A program made the position numbers and the translations under genes. Source: Chryseobacterium cucumeris (GTDB lineage: Bacteria; Bacteroidota; Bacteroidia; Flavobacteriales; Weeksellaceae). Taken from it: 64,000 nt of DNA. Positions 17,282 through 25,773 of the stretch are shown one piece after another; positions within the stretch are counted from its first letter, which is position 1; each line of letters opens with the position of its first letter. Location of the stretch: positions 248,001-312,000 of the forward strand of contig NZ_LUVZ01000044.1 in NCBI RefSeq assembly GCF_001593385.1. Reading direction: 5' to 3'. The notes below the pieces were generated by a model. The model did no database searches, was not told the DNA's origin, and worked only from the letters and a program-made list of their open reading frames with translations.

Positions 17282-18280
17282 TTATTTCTTGATGAATTTT
17301 GTATTCTTTGTTTCTGCGGCATTTTTTCCACTGATCTCAATGAAATAAGATGCTGGAGGAAGATCTGAGATCTGTATGTTTCCAGATTTTACATCTGAAG
17401 TTTTAACCAATTTGCCATCCAGACTGTAAATGTTTGCTTTAGAATAATTATCCGTATTTCCTTTGAAACCGATAAAATCCTGAGCAGGGTTTGGATACAC
17501 CACTAAGTTTTCTTTTTTCACTGCATTGTTCACGGCCAGGAATGTTTCACTTAATGCAAATGTAGTTTTTACATTCTGGTTGATGCTTAATAGTGGAATG
17601 CTGATGTTTCCACTTGTAGAATTAAGCAGTGCATATCTGTGAGAAGCATCGTAATAAGAATAGGCTGTATTGACTATTGCTCCGATAGGGTTAGAATAAG
17701 TAACATCCAGTGATGAATATAGATTAAGATTCTGTGTGAATTTTACTCTAAGAACATTGCTGTATGTTTGATTACCTATAATTAAAGTTCCGTATGCATC
17801 AGCAATGGCAGTCATTGTACCGCTAAACAGTCCACTTGCAGAAGATGAGGAGAAAGTACCTTTGGCAGTATCGTTTTGAGCCGGTCCGTAAGTTGTTGGG
17901 TAATTAATATGAGTACCGTTGTCCACACTAAAGTTTAAAGTTGCCTGTGGATTTACCATTCCTGTGATTTCCAGTTTAGCTGAAGAGGCTTTATAGTAAA
18001 CTGTTGTTGCGCCATCTACCATTTTAAGAGTAGAACCCGGGAAAGTTGCTATTTCAGTGGCAGTAGGAGTTGAATAGGTTGTTTGTGATGCTGCTCCCAT
18101 CGTAAGACCTCCATTTGAAAATGTTGTGTTTGGTCCTGTTGCAGAGTTGTCTACGGTGCCAGCTGTGTTATTATAATTGACAACGTTTCCTGAAATAGGG
18201 TCATTGGCTGTTTTTGTAAGTGTGATCTGCGCAGAAAACATCGCAGATGCTCCTAATAAAAGGAATAAAGATTTTTTCAT
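17282..18280 (-). CDS. T9SS-secreted protein with C-terminal sorting domain
   Basis: 332-residue secreted protein. It has a signal peptide (MKKSLFLLLGASAMFSAQIT), a beta-rich middle with many Thr/Ser/Asn residues and no recognised enzymatic motif, and a C-terminal type A sorting domain starting near residue 250: VVYPNPAQDFIGF, then NIYSLDGKLVKTSDVKSGNI and LPPASYFIEISG. That tail directs passage through the type IX secretion system and release or anchoring at the surface. The start is set at ATG 18280, since the longer frame begins at TTG. The body could be an adhesin or structural protein; function unknown. Confidence 0.85.
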   Translation of the reverse strand: MKKSLFLLLGASAMFSAQITLTKTANDPISGNVVNYNNTAGTVDNSATGPNTTFSNGGLTMGAASQTTYSTPTATEIATFPGSTLKMVDGATTVYYKASSAKLEITGMVNPQATLNFSVDNGTHINYPTTYGPAQNDTAKGTFSSSSASGLFSGTMTAIADAYGTLIIGNQTYSNVLRVKFTQNLNLYSSLDVTYSNPIGAIVNTAYSYYDASHRYALLNSTSGNISIPLLSINQNVKTTFALSETFLAVNNAVKKENLVVYPNPAQDFIGFKGNTDNYSKANIYSLDGKLVKTSDVKSGNIQISDLPPASYFIEISGKNAAETKNTKFIKK

Positions 18281-18358
18281 AGTCAAAATTTTTTGTTAAA
18301 AGTAAATAAAAAATAGTATTCAATTATCAAATTAATGAGTTTTTAGTTAAATTTTTAA

Positions 18359-18391
18359 CAAAAACGCCTGTTGATCGGATCAACAGGCGGT
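18359..18391 (-). terminator. ribB terminator
   Basis: CGCCTGTTGATC and GATCAACAGGCG form a near-perfect 12-bp hairpin, followed on the minus strand by TTTTTG. It lies 24 nt after the ribB stop. Confidence 0.85.
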
Positions 18392-18403
18392 CTGTGCGTT
18401 AAA
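18387..18403 (+). repeat. Left copy of a 17-bp inverted repeat around ribB
   Basis: GCGGTCTGTGCGTTAAA, whose exact reverse complement occurs at 19335-19351 on the other side of ribB and its riboswitch. Confidence 0.8.
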
Positions 18404-18414
18404 AAAGTTTATGT

Positions 18415-19062
18415 TTAATTGCTTATTGCCATTTTACGGTAAGCGTAAATATCTTCGATAGTCACTACACTCATCTCTTTTTTGATGGCAAAATCAACAA
18501 TCTCCGGAAGTCTTGCCATAGAACCGTCTTCATTCGTCAGTTCACAAAGTACAGCATCGTCACCCAGGTTGGCCATTTTTACAAGGTCTACGCTGCCTTC
18601 AGTATGGCCGCGTCTTTCAAATACTCCACCTTCTCTTGCAATCAGTGGGAAAACATGTCCGGGGCTTGCAATATGCTCTGCCTGTGCACCTGATGCTACA
18701 GCTGTTCTGATTGTTGTTACACGATCTTTTGCAGAAACACCTGATTCCACACCTTCTCTGGCTTCAATAGAAATGGTGAATGCAGTTTGATTTTTTGAAT
18801 TGTTGTTTTCCACCATCGGACGAAGGTTGAGGTGTCGGCTTTTTTCCTCAGAAATACACAAGCATACAATACCGCTGCATTCGCGGATCAGCAGTGCCAT
18901 GTCCTGTTCTGTAATAGTGGAAGCGGGAAAGATGATATCGCCTTCGTTTTCGCGATTTTCGTCATCTACTAAAAGAATACCTTTTCCCTTTTGTAATGTC
19001 TGAAGTGCTTTTTCTACACGTTCTCTGGAGGTAGCTCCGAATTTTTCTAATAATTTTTCCAT
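18415..19062 (-). CDS. ribB: 3,4-dihydroxy-2-butanone 4-phosphate synthase
   Basis: 215-residue enzyme that converts ribulose 5-phosphate to 3,4-dihydroxy-2-butanone 4-phosphate, the four-carbon precursor of riboflavin. Seen: GILLVDDENRENEGDIIFPA with the metal-binding Glu residues near 30-45, the substrate loop SGIVCLCI, GVSAKDRVTTIRTAV, SPGHVFPLIAREGGVFERRGHTEGSVDL (quoted in parts: SPGHVFPL, RRGHTEGSVDL) and LCELTNEDGSMAR. It is a stand-alone RibB; no GTP cyclohydrolase II domain is fused. An FMN riboswitch lies 97 nt upstream, so expression should fall when FMN is plentiful. Confidence 0.96.
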   Translation of the reverse strand: MEKLLEKFGATSRERVEKALQTLQKGKGILLVDDENRENEGDIIFPASTITEQDMALLIRECSGIVCLCISEEKSRHLNLRPMVENNNSKNQTAFTISIEAREGVESGVSAKDRVTTIRTAVASGAQAEHIASPGHVFPLIAREGGVFERRGHTEGSVDLVKMANLGDDAVLCELTNEDGSMARLPEIVDFAIKKEMSVVTIEDIYAYRKMAISN

Positions 19063-19158
19063 GTTATTTTACTTTTAAAAGTTAAAATACTCTTCGGTAC
19101 ATGGAAATGAAATACAACACAACAAGAGTCCATAAGGAATCTTATTGGTCATCTCATT

Positions 19159-19276
19159 TTCTTCTCCCATCCAGACTTTAACTGTCGGTTCCGGAATTTC
19201 ACCAGATCAGTCCTTTCATAAGAAAGGAGTCGCGGACTGTAACCGCCGGTAGGGAATTTCACCCTGCCCCGAAGAA
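19159..19276 (-). promoter_or_regulatory. FMN riboswitch (RFN element)
   Basis: Read on the minus strand, the conserved RFN core is plain: CTTCGGGGCAGGGTGAAATT, then CCCTACCGGCGGT, a variable stem (CTCCTTTC/GAAAGGA), CTGGTGAAATTCCGGAACCG, and the closing GTCTGGATGGGAGAAGA. It binds FMN and controls ribB. Confidence 0.97.
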
Positions 19277-19334
19277 AACTTATACTAAGTTTTGCTGTAT
19301 GTTCTAATTTAAATTTTTATTTCATTGAATAGTA

Positions 19335-19351
19335 TTTAACGCACAGACCGC
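19335..19351 (-). repeat. Right copy of the 17-bp inverted repeat around ribB
   Basis: TTTAACGCACAGACCGC, the exact reverse complement of 18387-18403; it lies upstream of the riboswitch. Confidence 0.8.
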
Positions 19352-19427
19352 TAATTTCGGGAAGTTTTTTGAAATGGGGAAGTGTTTCAGTCATATTTAT
19401 AAAATGATTCTTTTTGAATTGATATCT

Positions 19428-19781
19428 TTAGGTTGTTCTTAGTATTTTTTCCATCTTCTTCCCTTTCGCTAATTCATCGATCAGTTTATCCAGATAACGG
19501 ATATTTCGCATAAGTTCGTTCTCTATTTCTTCCACACGATATCCACAAATGACACCTTTTATCAAAGCTACATTGGGGTTGATCTGTGGAGCCTGCTCAA
19601 AGAAAGTTTTAAAATCAGTTTTATGATCTAATATTTCCTGCAGCTTATTTTCATTATATCCGGTCAGCCAGAATATGATTTCATGTACCTCTTCTTTGGT
19701 ACGTCCTTTTTTTTCGGCTTTTTGGATGTAATGGGGATAAACACTGGAGAATGCTGTTGTAAAGATTCTGGTATTCTGCAT
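19428..19781 (-). CDS. DUF2200 family protein
   Basis: 117-residue small cytosolic protein. The pattern FSSVYPHYIQKAEKKGRTKE followed by EIIFWLTGYNENKLQEIL and LIKGVICGYRVEEIENELMR is characteristic of DUF2200, a family of unknown function with conserved Tyr and Lys residues and a helical make-up. It has neither signal peptide nor membrane helix. The alpha/beta hydrolase gene upstream ends only 9 nt before its start, so the two are probably one transcript. No reaction can be assigned. Confidence 0.85.
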   Translation of the reverse strand: MQNTRIFTTAFSSVYPHYIQKAEKKGRTKEEVHEIIFWLTGYNENKLQEILDHKTDFKTFFEQAPQINPNVALIKGVICGYRVEEIENELMRNIRYLDKLIDELAKGKKMEKILRTT

Positions 19782-19790
19782 CTTTAAATA

Positions 19791-20567
19791 TTATATTAGT
19801 TTTTGGATAACTCCATCAAGAATAGTATTGAATTCATCAGGTTTTTCCAGCATAGGATAATGTCCAACACCTTCAATGGTAACATAATCATAGTCTTTTA
19901 AATATTTGCGGTTAGCTTCAATATCAGTAGGAGAAGCATCAGAATTGATGGCTATAACGGGCACTTGAACCTGTTTTGCGAAAGCCTTGAAGTCTGTTTT
20001 ATATAAAGGCCGGAGCGCATTGATTGCCAATTCAGGTTCGTTATGAAGAAATTCATGCTGTACCCTTTCTTTTACAGTACGAGGTGTTCCTTCAGCAAAC
20101 AAAAATTGAGGCAAAATGTTTTCTACAGTGTATTTGAAATCCTTTCTGTATTGGGAAAGTACCTCTTCAGTTTGTTCCTTGGTAAAGGATTCGTCCAGGT
20201 TTTTCAATGTATCGATCAGAATTATAGCTTTTACTTTTGATATTTTTAATGAAGCTTCCAGAACATAAGCTCCGGACATCGAATGTCCTACAAGAATTAT
20301 TTCCTGTGTGTTAACAGCATCAGCGACCGCTTTAATATCATCAGCATATCTTTCACTTGTCCATTCCTGCCTTGAAGCATCTGATTTTCCATGCCCCGCA
20401 AGATCCAATTGTACAATATGATATTGACTGCTGAAATATTTTTGCTGGCCTGCCCACCATTCTGTATTCCCGAGCCATCCGTGGATGAAAATTAACGTAG
20501 TACTTCCACTTCCGGATTCTTTATAGTGAATTTTCTGAGCGTCCGATGATATTGTGTATTTTTCCAT
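19791..20567 (-). CDS. Alpha/beta hydrolase
   Basis: 258-residue cytosolic hydrolase of the alpha/beta fold. Seen: LIFIHGWLGNTEWW (oxyanion HG motif) near residue 28, the nucleophile elbow VGHSMSGAYVLEA near residue 95, an Asp near 208 (AINSDASPTDIEAN) and the catalytic His in IEGVGHYPMLEKPDEF near 235. It lacks a signal peptide. Family members include esterases, epoxide hydrolases and proline iminopeptidases, and the substrate cannot be stated. It is 9 nt ahead of the DUF2200 gene. Confidence 0.88.
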   Translation of the reverse strand: MEKYTISSDAQKIHYKESGSGSTTLIFIHGWLGNTEWWAGQQKYFSSQYHIVQLDLAGHGKSDASRQEWTSERYADDIKAVADAVNTQEIILVGHSMSGAYVLEASLKISKVKAIILIDTLKNLDESFTKEQTEEVLSQYRKDFKYTVENILPQFLFAEGTPRTVKERVQHEFLHNEPELAINALRPLYKTDFKAFAKQVQVPVIAINSDASPTDIEANRKYLKDYDYVTIEGVGHYPMLEKPDEFNTILDGVIQKLI

Positions 20568-20697
20568 ATGAAATTGAGTGTATTAGTCTATTGTATTGTA
20601 AAGTCTAATGTACGAAAAGGCTTATAAATAAAATGTTTTTATCAGTCATAAACGACGAATAAGTAAACACTACCATGATGCAGTTTTACCTGATAAT

Positions 20698-21528
20698 TTA
20701 TTTTTTCGATTTGATAGTAAAAATAACCACTCCATACGGATTTCCGGAAGTGTCGCTGACCTCACATTTGAAATAAAAAAGATTTTTTAAATATCGTTGG
20801 TGAAAGACTTCGGTCAGGAAAATGATGCCTGTTGGTAGTGCATTAGAGGCGTACCCTTCAAAACTTTCTATTTCGTATGACATTTCATTACCTAGAAAAT
20901 TAAATGTTTCATTTAAAATACATTGAGTTATAAACACAAATGGTACAATAGGGTGATTTTCAAAATGCCCTTTGCATTGATTAGGAGTAAAAGGTTCTGT
21001 TGAAATCGTAAAATGATGAGGCTTTTCTGTATTGATTATTTTACTCTCGGGAAGATTTTTGTCATGATATTCTACTGGAACCGTACTAAGCAGATCTTTA
21101 TAAAAAAGTTCGAATGCTTCACGGGTGATAATATAGTAATCCAGCTCTGCAGAATAAAGCAGCTCTTTGGAATAGTTGTCTCTTATATGAATGTGAGATT
21201 TGCCTTTTCTATCAGATTCAAGAATGCTTTCGCTGGCGATAATTACTGATTTTGGTTCATCATATGATAATTTTCTGATCCTGATTTTTTCGCCAAGGAA
21301 ATAAATTTTTTCTTTACTCTCATCATTAAGAGCTTTATACAGGCTGAGACTTCCTAATGAAAATAATAATTTGATCAGTTGGGCATAATTTTCATTCTCA
21401 AAATTCCATTCACTTATTTCTGTCTCGATCTTATGATTTCTGAAAATACAGTTTTCAGGAATTGAAATGTACGGTGCTGCTTCCCCAAGGTAAGGGATGA
21501 TGTTTTCCATGATGTCTGTTGTTGTCAT
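20698..21528 (-). CDS. Unrecognised protein with FabZ-like hot-dog segment
   Basis: 276-residue cytosolic protein. The C-terminal half has CKGHFENHPIVPFVFITQCI around residues 185-203, which closely mimics the FabA/FabZ active-site stretch (GHFPxxPIxPGVL, with catalytic His). The residues that follow (NETFNFLG, beta-rich LTEVFHQRYLKNLF) fit a hot-dog fold. The N-terminal half (residues 40-150) might be a second hot-dog domain, as in polyketide dehydratases; this is inference. The usual Glu/Asp partner is not identified, so activity is uncertain. It lies next to the putative oriC. Confidence 0.6.
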   Translation of the reverse strand: MTTTDIMENIIPYLGEAAPYISIPENCIFRNHKIETEISEWNFENENYAQLIKLLFSLGSLSLYKALNDESKEKIYFLGEKIRIRKLSYDEPKSVIIASESILESDRKGKSHIHIRDNYSKELLYSAELDYYIITREAFELFYKDLLSTVPVEYHDKNLPESKIINTEKPHHFTISTEPFTPNQCKGHFENHPIVPFVFITQCILNETFNFLGNEMSYEIESFEGYASNALPTGIIFLTEVFHQRYLKNLFYFKCEVSDTSGNPYGVVIFTIKSKK

Positions 21529-21539
21529 TTGAATGAGGG

Positions 21540-22150
21540 TATTGGGTTATTGTATTTTTCATTGTGGATAACTTTTTCATCATGATGTATAATACTATTT
21601 TCAGGTTTATACTTTTTTGTGTTTGTTGATTTTTAAGTGAGCATTCAGAAATGGTAGATTATATTTTCATTATATTAATGTTGTTTTTTGTAAATATGTT
21701 TTTAATTTACTGAATTTAATTCACTTATGTAAATTATTTCTTTCATTGGTGATTTGTTTTTAATGCAATTTATAAAAAAATATTCATAATAATTGATGAA
21801 TAAATATTGGTTATTTTGAATTATTGAGATGGAATTAATGAAAAGTAAGACCTAAAAATTGTGGATAACTTATCCACAGAACTTATCCACATGGTTTTCT
21901 ATTCTGGAAACCCCTAAAAAATAAATAAGTATTGTAAATTATAGAGATATAGATAGTTATAAGCTTTTTTTACTAGCTGAAAAAACTTATCCATACTTTA
22001 TCCACAAGGGTAAATTGGATTGTTAAAAGTTATCCACAACTATTTAAAGATGTGGATAACTGAATGATATTATTTTAAATTATTTAAAATCAATAATTTA
22101 ATAGTTGTTCTGTGGATTCTCTGAAATACAGTATAAGACTTATCCACAAA
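21540..22150. other. Probable chromosomal replication origin (oriC)
   Basis: Gene-free region of about 620 nt. It holds eight perfect DnaA boxes (TTATCCACA in either direction): 21563-21571 (-), 21860-21868 (-), 21870-21878, 21883-21891, 21998-22006, 22030-22038, 22051-22059 (-) and 22140-22148; a one-mismatch box lies at 21987-21995. The stretch 21650-21840 between the first box and the cluster is very AT-rich and suits a DNA-unwinding element. DnaA binds these boxes and opens the AT-rich stretch. No dnaA gene is adjacent, which is common in Bacteroidota. Box density this high is not expected by chance. Confidence 0.85.
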
Positions 22151-22152
22151 AT

Positions 22153-22926
22153 TTAAAATTCCAATGGATTAATGATTACAAATGATTTTTTATAGACTTG
22201 GTAAAAACATCCATTTTCAGTAGGCTGAGCATTTTTAAATTTAGAACTTATTTGACTGAGCTCCCCCGAATGTAGATTCCAGACAAGAAAACTAGTTTTG
22301 TCTTTATAGGTTGAATGAAATACAATATTGTCCGCTTTTGCAGATACAGATTGAGCACCTATGCAAACAGATGGAATTTCATAACTGACAAGATTGAAAG
22401 TGCTTACATCCAATTCCTGCAAAGAAAAATTTCCATAACCATTAAAAACTATTTTCCCACTTCCCAAATTGGCAACACAATAGCAATCGATAAGCTGGTC
22501 TTGTAAATTAATTGAATTGAAACCAAAAACCTGTTTCCCATTAAGATTGAATACAGCCAATGCATCACAGTCAGGTTTATCACCTTGTAAAACACCTTCA
22601 TCAAAATACGAGACTATTATTTTTTTACCATTTATCTTAATATCGTTAATTGAAGTTCCAATATTAAATTTTACAAAAGGCTTCCCTGTATAATCAATGA
22701 TTAAAGCATTTTCTATAGAGGTTGGACGATCAAGTACAATTAAAATTTTTTCTTCATCAATGATTCTAGCCATTAAGATATCAACTCCTGGCTCTAATGG
22801 TGTTTCTGCGCCAGAGATTATAACTCTGTTCCTGGAGGTGATAGCAATAAAATTTCCGATCTCATTAGTTGAAAGGTGTTTGATGTTCTCCTGAAATAAA
22901 TCGAGTTCTATGGTTGTAGTGGTCAT
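22153..22926 (-). CDS. Unrecognised beta-rich protein beside oriC
   Basis: 257-residue cytosolic protein without signal peptide or membrane helix. It alternates short beta strands with turns: ILIVLDRPTSIENALIIDY, IIVSYFDEGVLQGDKPD, ALAVFNLNGKQVFGF, IVFNGYGNFSLQELDV. This suggests a beta-propeller-like fold without the kelch or WD signature; the family name is not recognised. Its stop is 4-14 nt from the last DnaA box, so it directly borders the putative origin. Whether that has functional meaning is unknown. Confidence 0.6.
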   Translation of the reverse strand: MTTTTIELDLFQENIKHLSTNEIGNFIAITSRNRVIISGAETPLEPGVDILMARIIDEEKILIVLDRPTSIENALIIDYTGKPFVKFNIGTSINDIKINGKKIIVSYFDEGVLQGDKPDCDALAVFNLNGKQVFGFNSINLQDQLIDCYCVANLGSGKIVFNGYGNFSLQELDVSTFNLVSYEIPSVCIGAQSVSAKADNIVFHSTYKDKTSFLVWNLHSGELSQISSKFKNAQPTENGCFYQVYKKSFVIINPLEF

Positions 22927-22983
22927 AATGATGGGGTCAAACTATACATTTTTATCTTTTTAAGTGACAGAAAAGATATAGCT

Positions 22984-23487
22984 TTATTGTTTGTCTTTAT
23001 AAATATTCCAGAAATTAAAATCCGTCATAGGAGCATCGGTGATTCCTATATTTCTTCCCATTGTTACGATCTGTCCTCTGTGATACGTTCCGTGAAGAAT
23101 AGCATGCTGGATATACTCGTATTTCGAAAAATCACACTGAAACCATTGGGATTCTATCTTTACATTTTTTGAAAGATCTTCTTCAGATAAACTTTCCACA
23201 TAATCTACCAGTTTCTGCGAATTGTTTTTTATGGCATTGAAAACATCCTCTTTGCTGGTAGTTTCTGCTGTTTTTACAAAATCAAAATCATCTTTTTCTG
23301 AAATGTGGCTCCACCAATATTCCTGAGTTTGCCAGATGTGGTGTAGTGTTTTTAAAATAGTCGGAAAACTGGAAATAGTTTCCTGGTTAAGCTGCTCATC
23401 AGACTTTGTGGATAACCAGTCGATATATTTATTGACTACCCAATTGTTGTACTGCGCACTTTTGCTGACTAATGTTTTTAAGCTCAT
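22984..23487 (-). CDS. DinB-superfamily metal-dependent protein
   Basis: 167-residue four-helix-bundle protein of the DinB/YfiT superfamily (not the polymerase). Seen: an N-terminal NNWVVNKYIDWL helix, the first metal-binding His in LKTLHHIWQTQEYWW near residue 48-50, and the paired His of HGTYHRGQIVTMGR near residues 133-137. Members include thiol transferases using bacillithiol or mycothiol, and stress-induced proteins of unknown reaction. No substrate can be named. It stands 36 nt after the CHMI-like tautomerase on the same strand, so they could be cotranscribed. Confidence 0.85.
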   Translation of the reverse strand: MSLKTLVSKSAQYNNWVVNKYIDWLSTKSDEQLNQETISSFPTILKTLHHIWQTQEYWWSHISEKDDFDFVKTAETTSKEDVFNAIKNNSQKLVDYVESLSEEDLSKNVKIESQWFQCDFSKYEYIQHAILHGTYHRGQIVTMGRNIGITDAPMTDFNFWNIYKDKQ

Positions 23488-23523
23488 ATTATTAATGTTT
23501 AGTTGTGTGTGTAAAGGTGAATG

Positions 23524-23907
23524 TTATAAACCAAAATGCCTGTCCTGGTCTGAATTTTCAGGATTAATGAGTGCTTTGTTGCTGTATGTCGCTGCTTCGA
23601 AATCATTGATATTGACAGAAAGAAAAGAAATATCAGGCAGCAATTCTGAAAGCTGGTTACAGATCTGCTTCGAAAGATCTGCTTTTTGTTCTGTATTGCG
23701 CCCCTGCATGATATACCCAAACACATGTAGAAAATTTTTCTTACCTGTGCCTAATTTGTAATACTGATAGGGTTGAAGTCTTACTTTGATGTCATTGGGG
23801 GCAAACAATCCTGTTCCGTCTGCCGCTTCATAAACTGCATCCATCAATTCATCGGGTGTTCTCTGCTGAAGAATATCCTGTGAACAATCTATTATAAAAT
23901 GGGGCAT
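23524..23907 (-). CDS. CHMI-like tautomerase
   Basis: 127-residue protein of the 5-carboxymethyl-2-hydroxymuconate delta-isomerase group in the tautomerase superfamily. After Met1 comes Pro2 (MPHFIIDCSQDIL), the N-terminal proline that acts as catalytic base in this fold. Further seen: PNDIKVRLQPYQYYKLG and QGRNTEQKADLSKQICNQL with the conserved Arg. In E. coli the enzyme belongs to homoprotocatechuate breakdown, but none of those genes is near, so the substrate here is open. The DinB-superfamily gene follows on the same strand. Confidence 0.85.
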   Translation of the reverse strand: MPHFIIDCSQDILQQRTPDELMDAVYEAADGTGLFAPNDIKVRLQPYQYYKLGTGKKNFLHVFGYIMQGRNTEQKADLSKQICNQLSELLPDISFLSVNINDFEAATYSNKALINPENSDQDRHFGL

Positions 23908-23980
23908 AGATTCTATTTTGTGTTTGATTTTGTGTGAGATAAAAATAATAAAAAATAGTAATGGAAATTAAAAATAAAAA

Positions 23981-24000
23981 CCGTTTTGAAAACAAAACGG
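23981..24000 (-). terminator. Terminator of the serine hydrolase gene
   Basis: CCGTTTT / AAAACGG hairpin extended by AA/TT pairs, followed on the minus strand by TTTTTATTTT, 38 nt after the hydrolase stop. Confidence 0.75.
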
Positions 24001-24038
24001 CTTTAAAATATGTATTTTTTACTTTGTGAATACTGGTT

Positions 24039-25649
24039 TTATAGATTTGATTTTTTAATGCTGTATTGTGGTTGTACAGCGTTGGTCATGTCAAGAACAA
24101 TATCATAAATTCCATCTTCATGGATTGGGAAATCATAAGCATCGAAGGCAATACTTTTATTGTCATTATTCAGACCGAGGTTGTATCCCCAGTCATTATT
24201 AAACCTGAATTTTAAATTACCTTTTTTTAATGTATAGTTTTTCAGAAAATAAATATTCGGATTTTTAGGATCTGTTTGTAGCAGTATATCTTTTCCGTCC
24301 CAACCATTCGGAGTAGCATTTCCAATAATTCCCCACGCAAGATTATTGGTCTTTCTTTTTGCTGTTTTTACAGTTCCATCCCAGAAATGAATGACAAGAG
24401 TATTTATTTTTCCGTCTTGATCCCGTTGAAATGTACAGGTGAATTTTTCATCCAGCTGGAAAGATGTTTTGCTTTTTGGTAACAACGCATTTCTTGGATA
24501 GCTGCCCTCTTTGAAAACAAGTTGTCCATCGTTACTGGTGATATAAAAATTTGAATTTTCTGTAGAGTAAACACCTTCCAGCTTTTTTAAATCCTCTGCA
24601 CTCACTTTTGCAATGGACGGAATGCTATAAGGTTTATTGTACAGTATTTTTTCTACTTGAGGAATAATAAAATCGGAGTGAGAAAGCTCTGAATTGGAAA
24701 TTAGAATCACACAAATATCATCATCCAGAACTCTGTAATATCGGCTTCTGTAGCCAGGTCCGCCACCATCATGGCCAATCCTTTTTTTATCAAAATCCAT
24801 AGAGATCTGGAAACCTAAGCCATAATGATCTTTAAGATAAGGTGTAAAAGCTTTGTCTGTGGTCTCTTTTTTAAGAAGGGTATAGTTTTTTAACGCTTCA
24901 TTAAATTTAAAAATATCTTCCACCGTAGAATACATCGCTCCCGCAGCAAAAGGATGATCGGTTTTGAAACGCAACGCTTCGTTCGACCTTTTAGCTGATA
25001 AAAATTCATATCCAAATGCCTTGTTTTCATCCGTTACATTATTGAAGTTGAATCCGCTGTGATTCATTTTCAGAGGTTTCAGGATATTATTTTCTATGAC
25101 CTGATCATAATTCAGGCCTGTAACTTTCTTAATGATATAGCCGAGAATATAATATCCTGAATTGGAGTAATCCCAATCTTTACCAGGGGAGAAATTCAAA
25201 GGTTTTGCAGCAATATATTTTAAAAATGTTTCTTCATTTAGAGTGTATTCAGAGTTGGTATCATTGGGAATTCCTGAAGTATGGGAAAGCAGCTGGGCAA
25301 TGGTAATGCTGTCACCTTTCGGAAAGTCAGGATAGTATTTGGAAAGTTTGTCATTCAGAGATAATTTTCCCTGTTCTTCCAACTGAAAAATAACAGTTGC
25401 CGTGAACATTTTTGTGGTGGAGAAAACTCTGTAAAGACTGTTATTGGTATTTTTCTCTTTTTTAGGAGCATTTCTATAGCCATAGCTACTTTCAAAAATA
25501 ATTTTTCCTTTTTCGGCAATCAAAACAGAACCACTGAACAATCCTGCTTTTTCATACGTTGAAAATAACTGTTCCAGTTTTTGAGATTTTTGTGAAAAAA
25601 GAGGATGTATCGCAAACATTAAAACGATACAGGTGAGAATAGATTTCAT
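24039..25649 (-). CDS. Secreted beta-lactamase-like serine hydrolase
   Basis: 536-residue serine hydrolase of the class C beta-lactamase/penicillin-binding fold. After the signal peptide (MKSILTCIVLMFAIHPLFSQ) come the SxxK catalytic motif STTK at residues 77-80, the YxN motif YSN at 161-163, and a HxG-type motif GHDGGGPGYR near 290. An extra C-terminal region of about 180 residues is beta-rich (VYSTENSNFYITSNDGQLVF) and similar tails occur in serine hydrolases of Bacteroidota. It probably acts in the periplasm on a peptide or ester; activity on beta-lactams is possible but not inferable. Confidence 0.88.
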   Translation of the reverse strand: MKSILTCIVLMFAIHPLFSQKSQKLEQLFSTYEKAGLFSGSVLIAEKGKIIFESSYGYRNAPKKEKNTNNSLYRVFSTTKMFTATVIFQLEEQGKLSLNDKLSKYYPDFPKGDSITIAQLLSHTSGIPNDTNSEYTLNEETFLKYIAAKPLNFSPGKDWDYSNSGYYILGYIIKKVTGLNYDQVIENNILKPLKMNHSGFNFNNVTDENKAFGYEFLSAKRSNEALRFKTDHPFAAGAMYSTVEDIFKFNEALKNYTLLKKETTDKAFTPYLKDHYGLGFQISMDFDKKRIGHDGGGPGYRSRYYRVLDDDICVILISNSELSHSDFIIPQVEKILYNKPYSIPSIAKVSAEDLKKLEGVYSTENSNFYITSNDGQLVFKEGSYPRNALLPKSKTSFQLDEKFTCTFQRDQDGKINTLVIHFWDGTVKTAKRKTNNLAWGIIGNATPNGWDGKDILLQTDPKNPNIYFLKNYTLKKGNLKFRFNNDWGYNLGLNNDNKSIAFDAYDFPIHEDGIYDIVLDMTNAVQPQYSIKKSNL

Positions 25650-25773
25650 GTAATTTTTTTTAAATAAGACACTTTTGAGTGTGATAATATTACATGGAGT
25701 TTAAAAAATATTTTTATTGAAGAAGGGTAGAGGATTATTTAATTTGAATTAAAGTCTTAACACCATAAATCTA

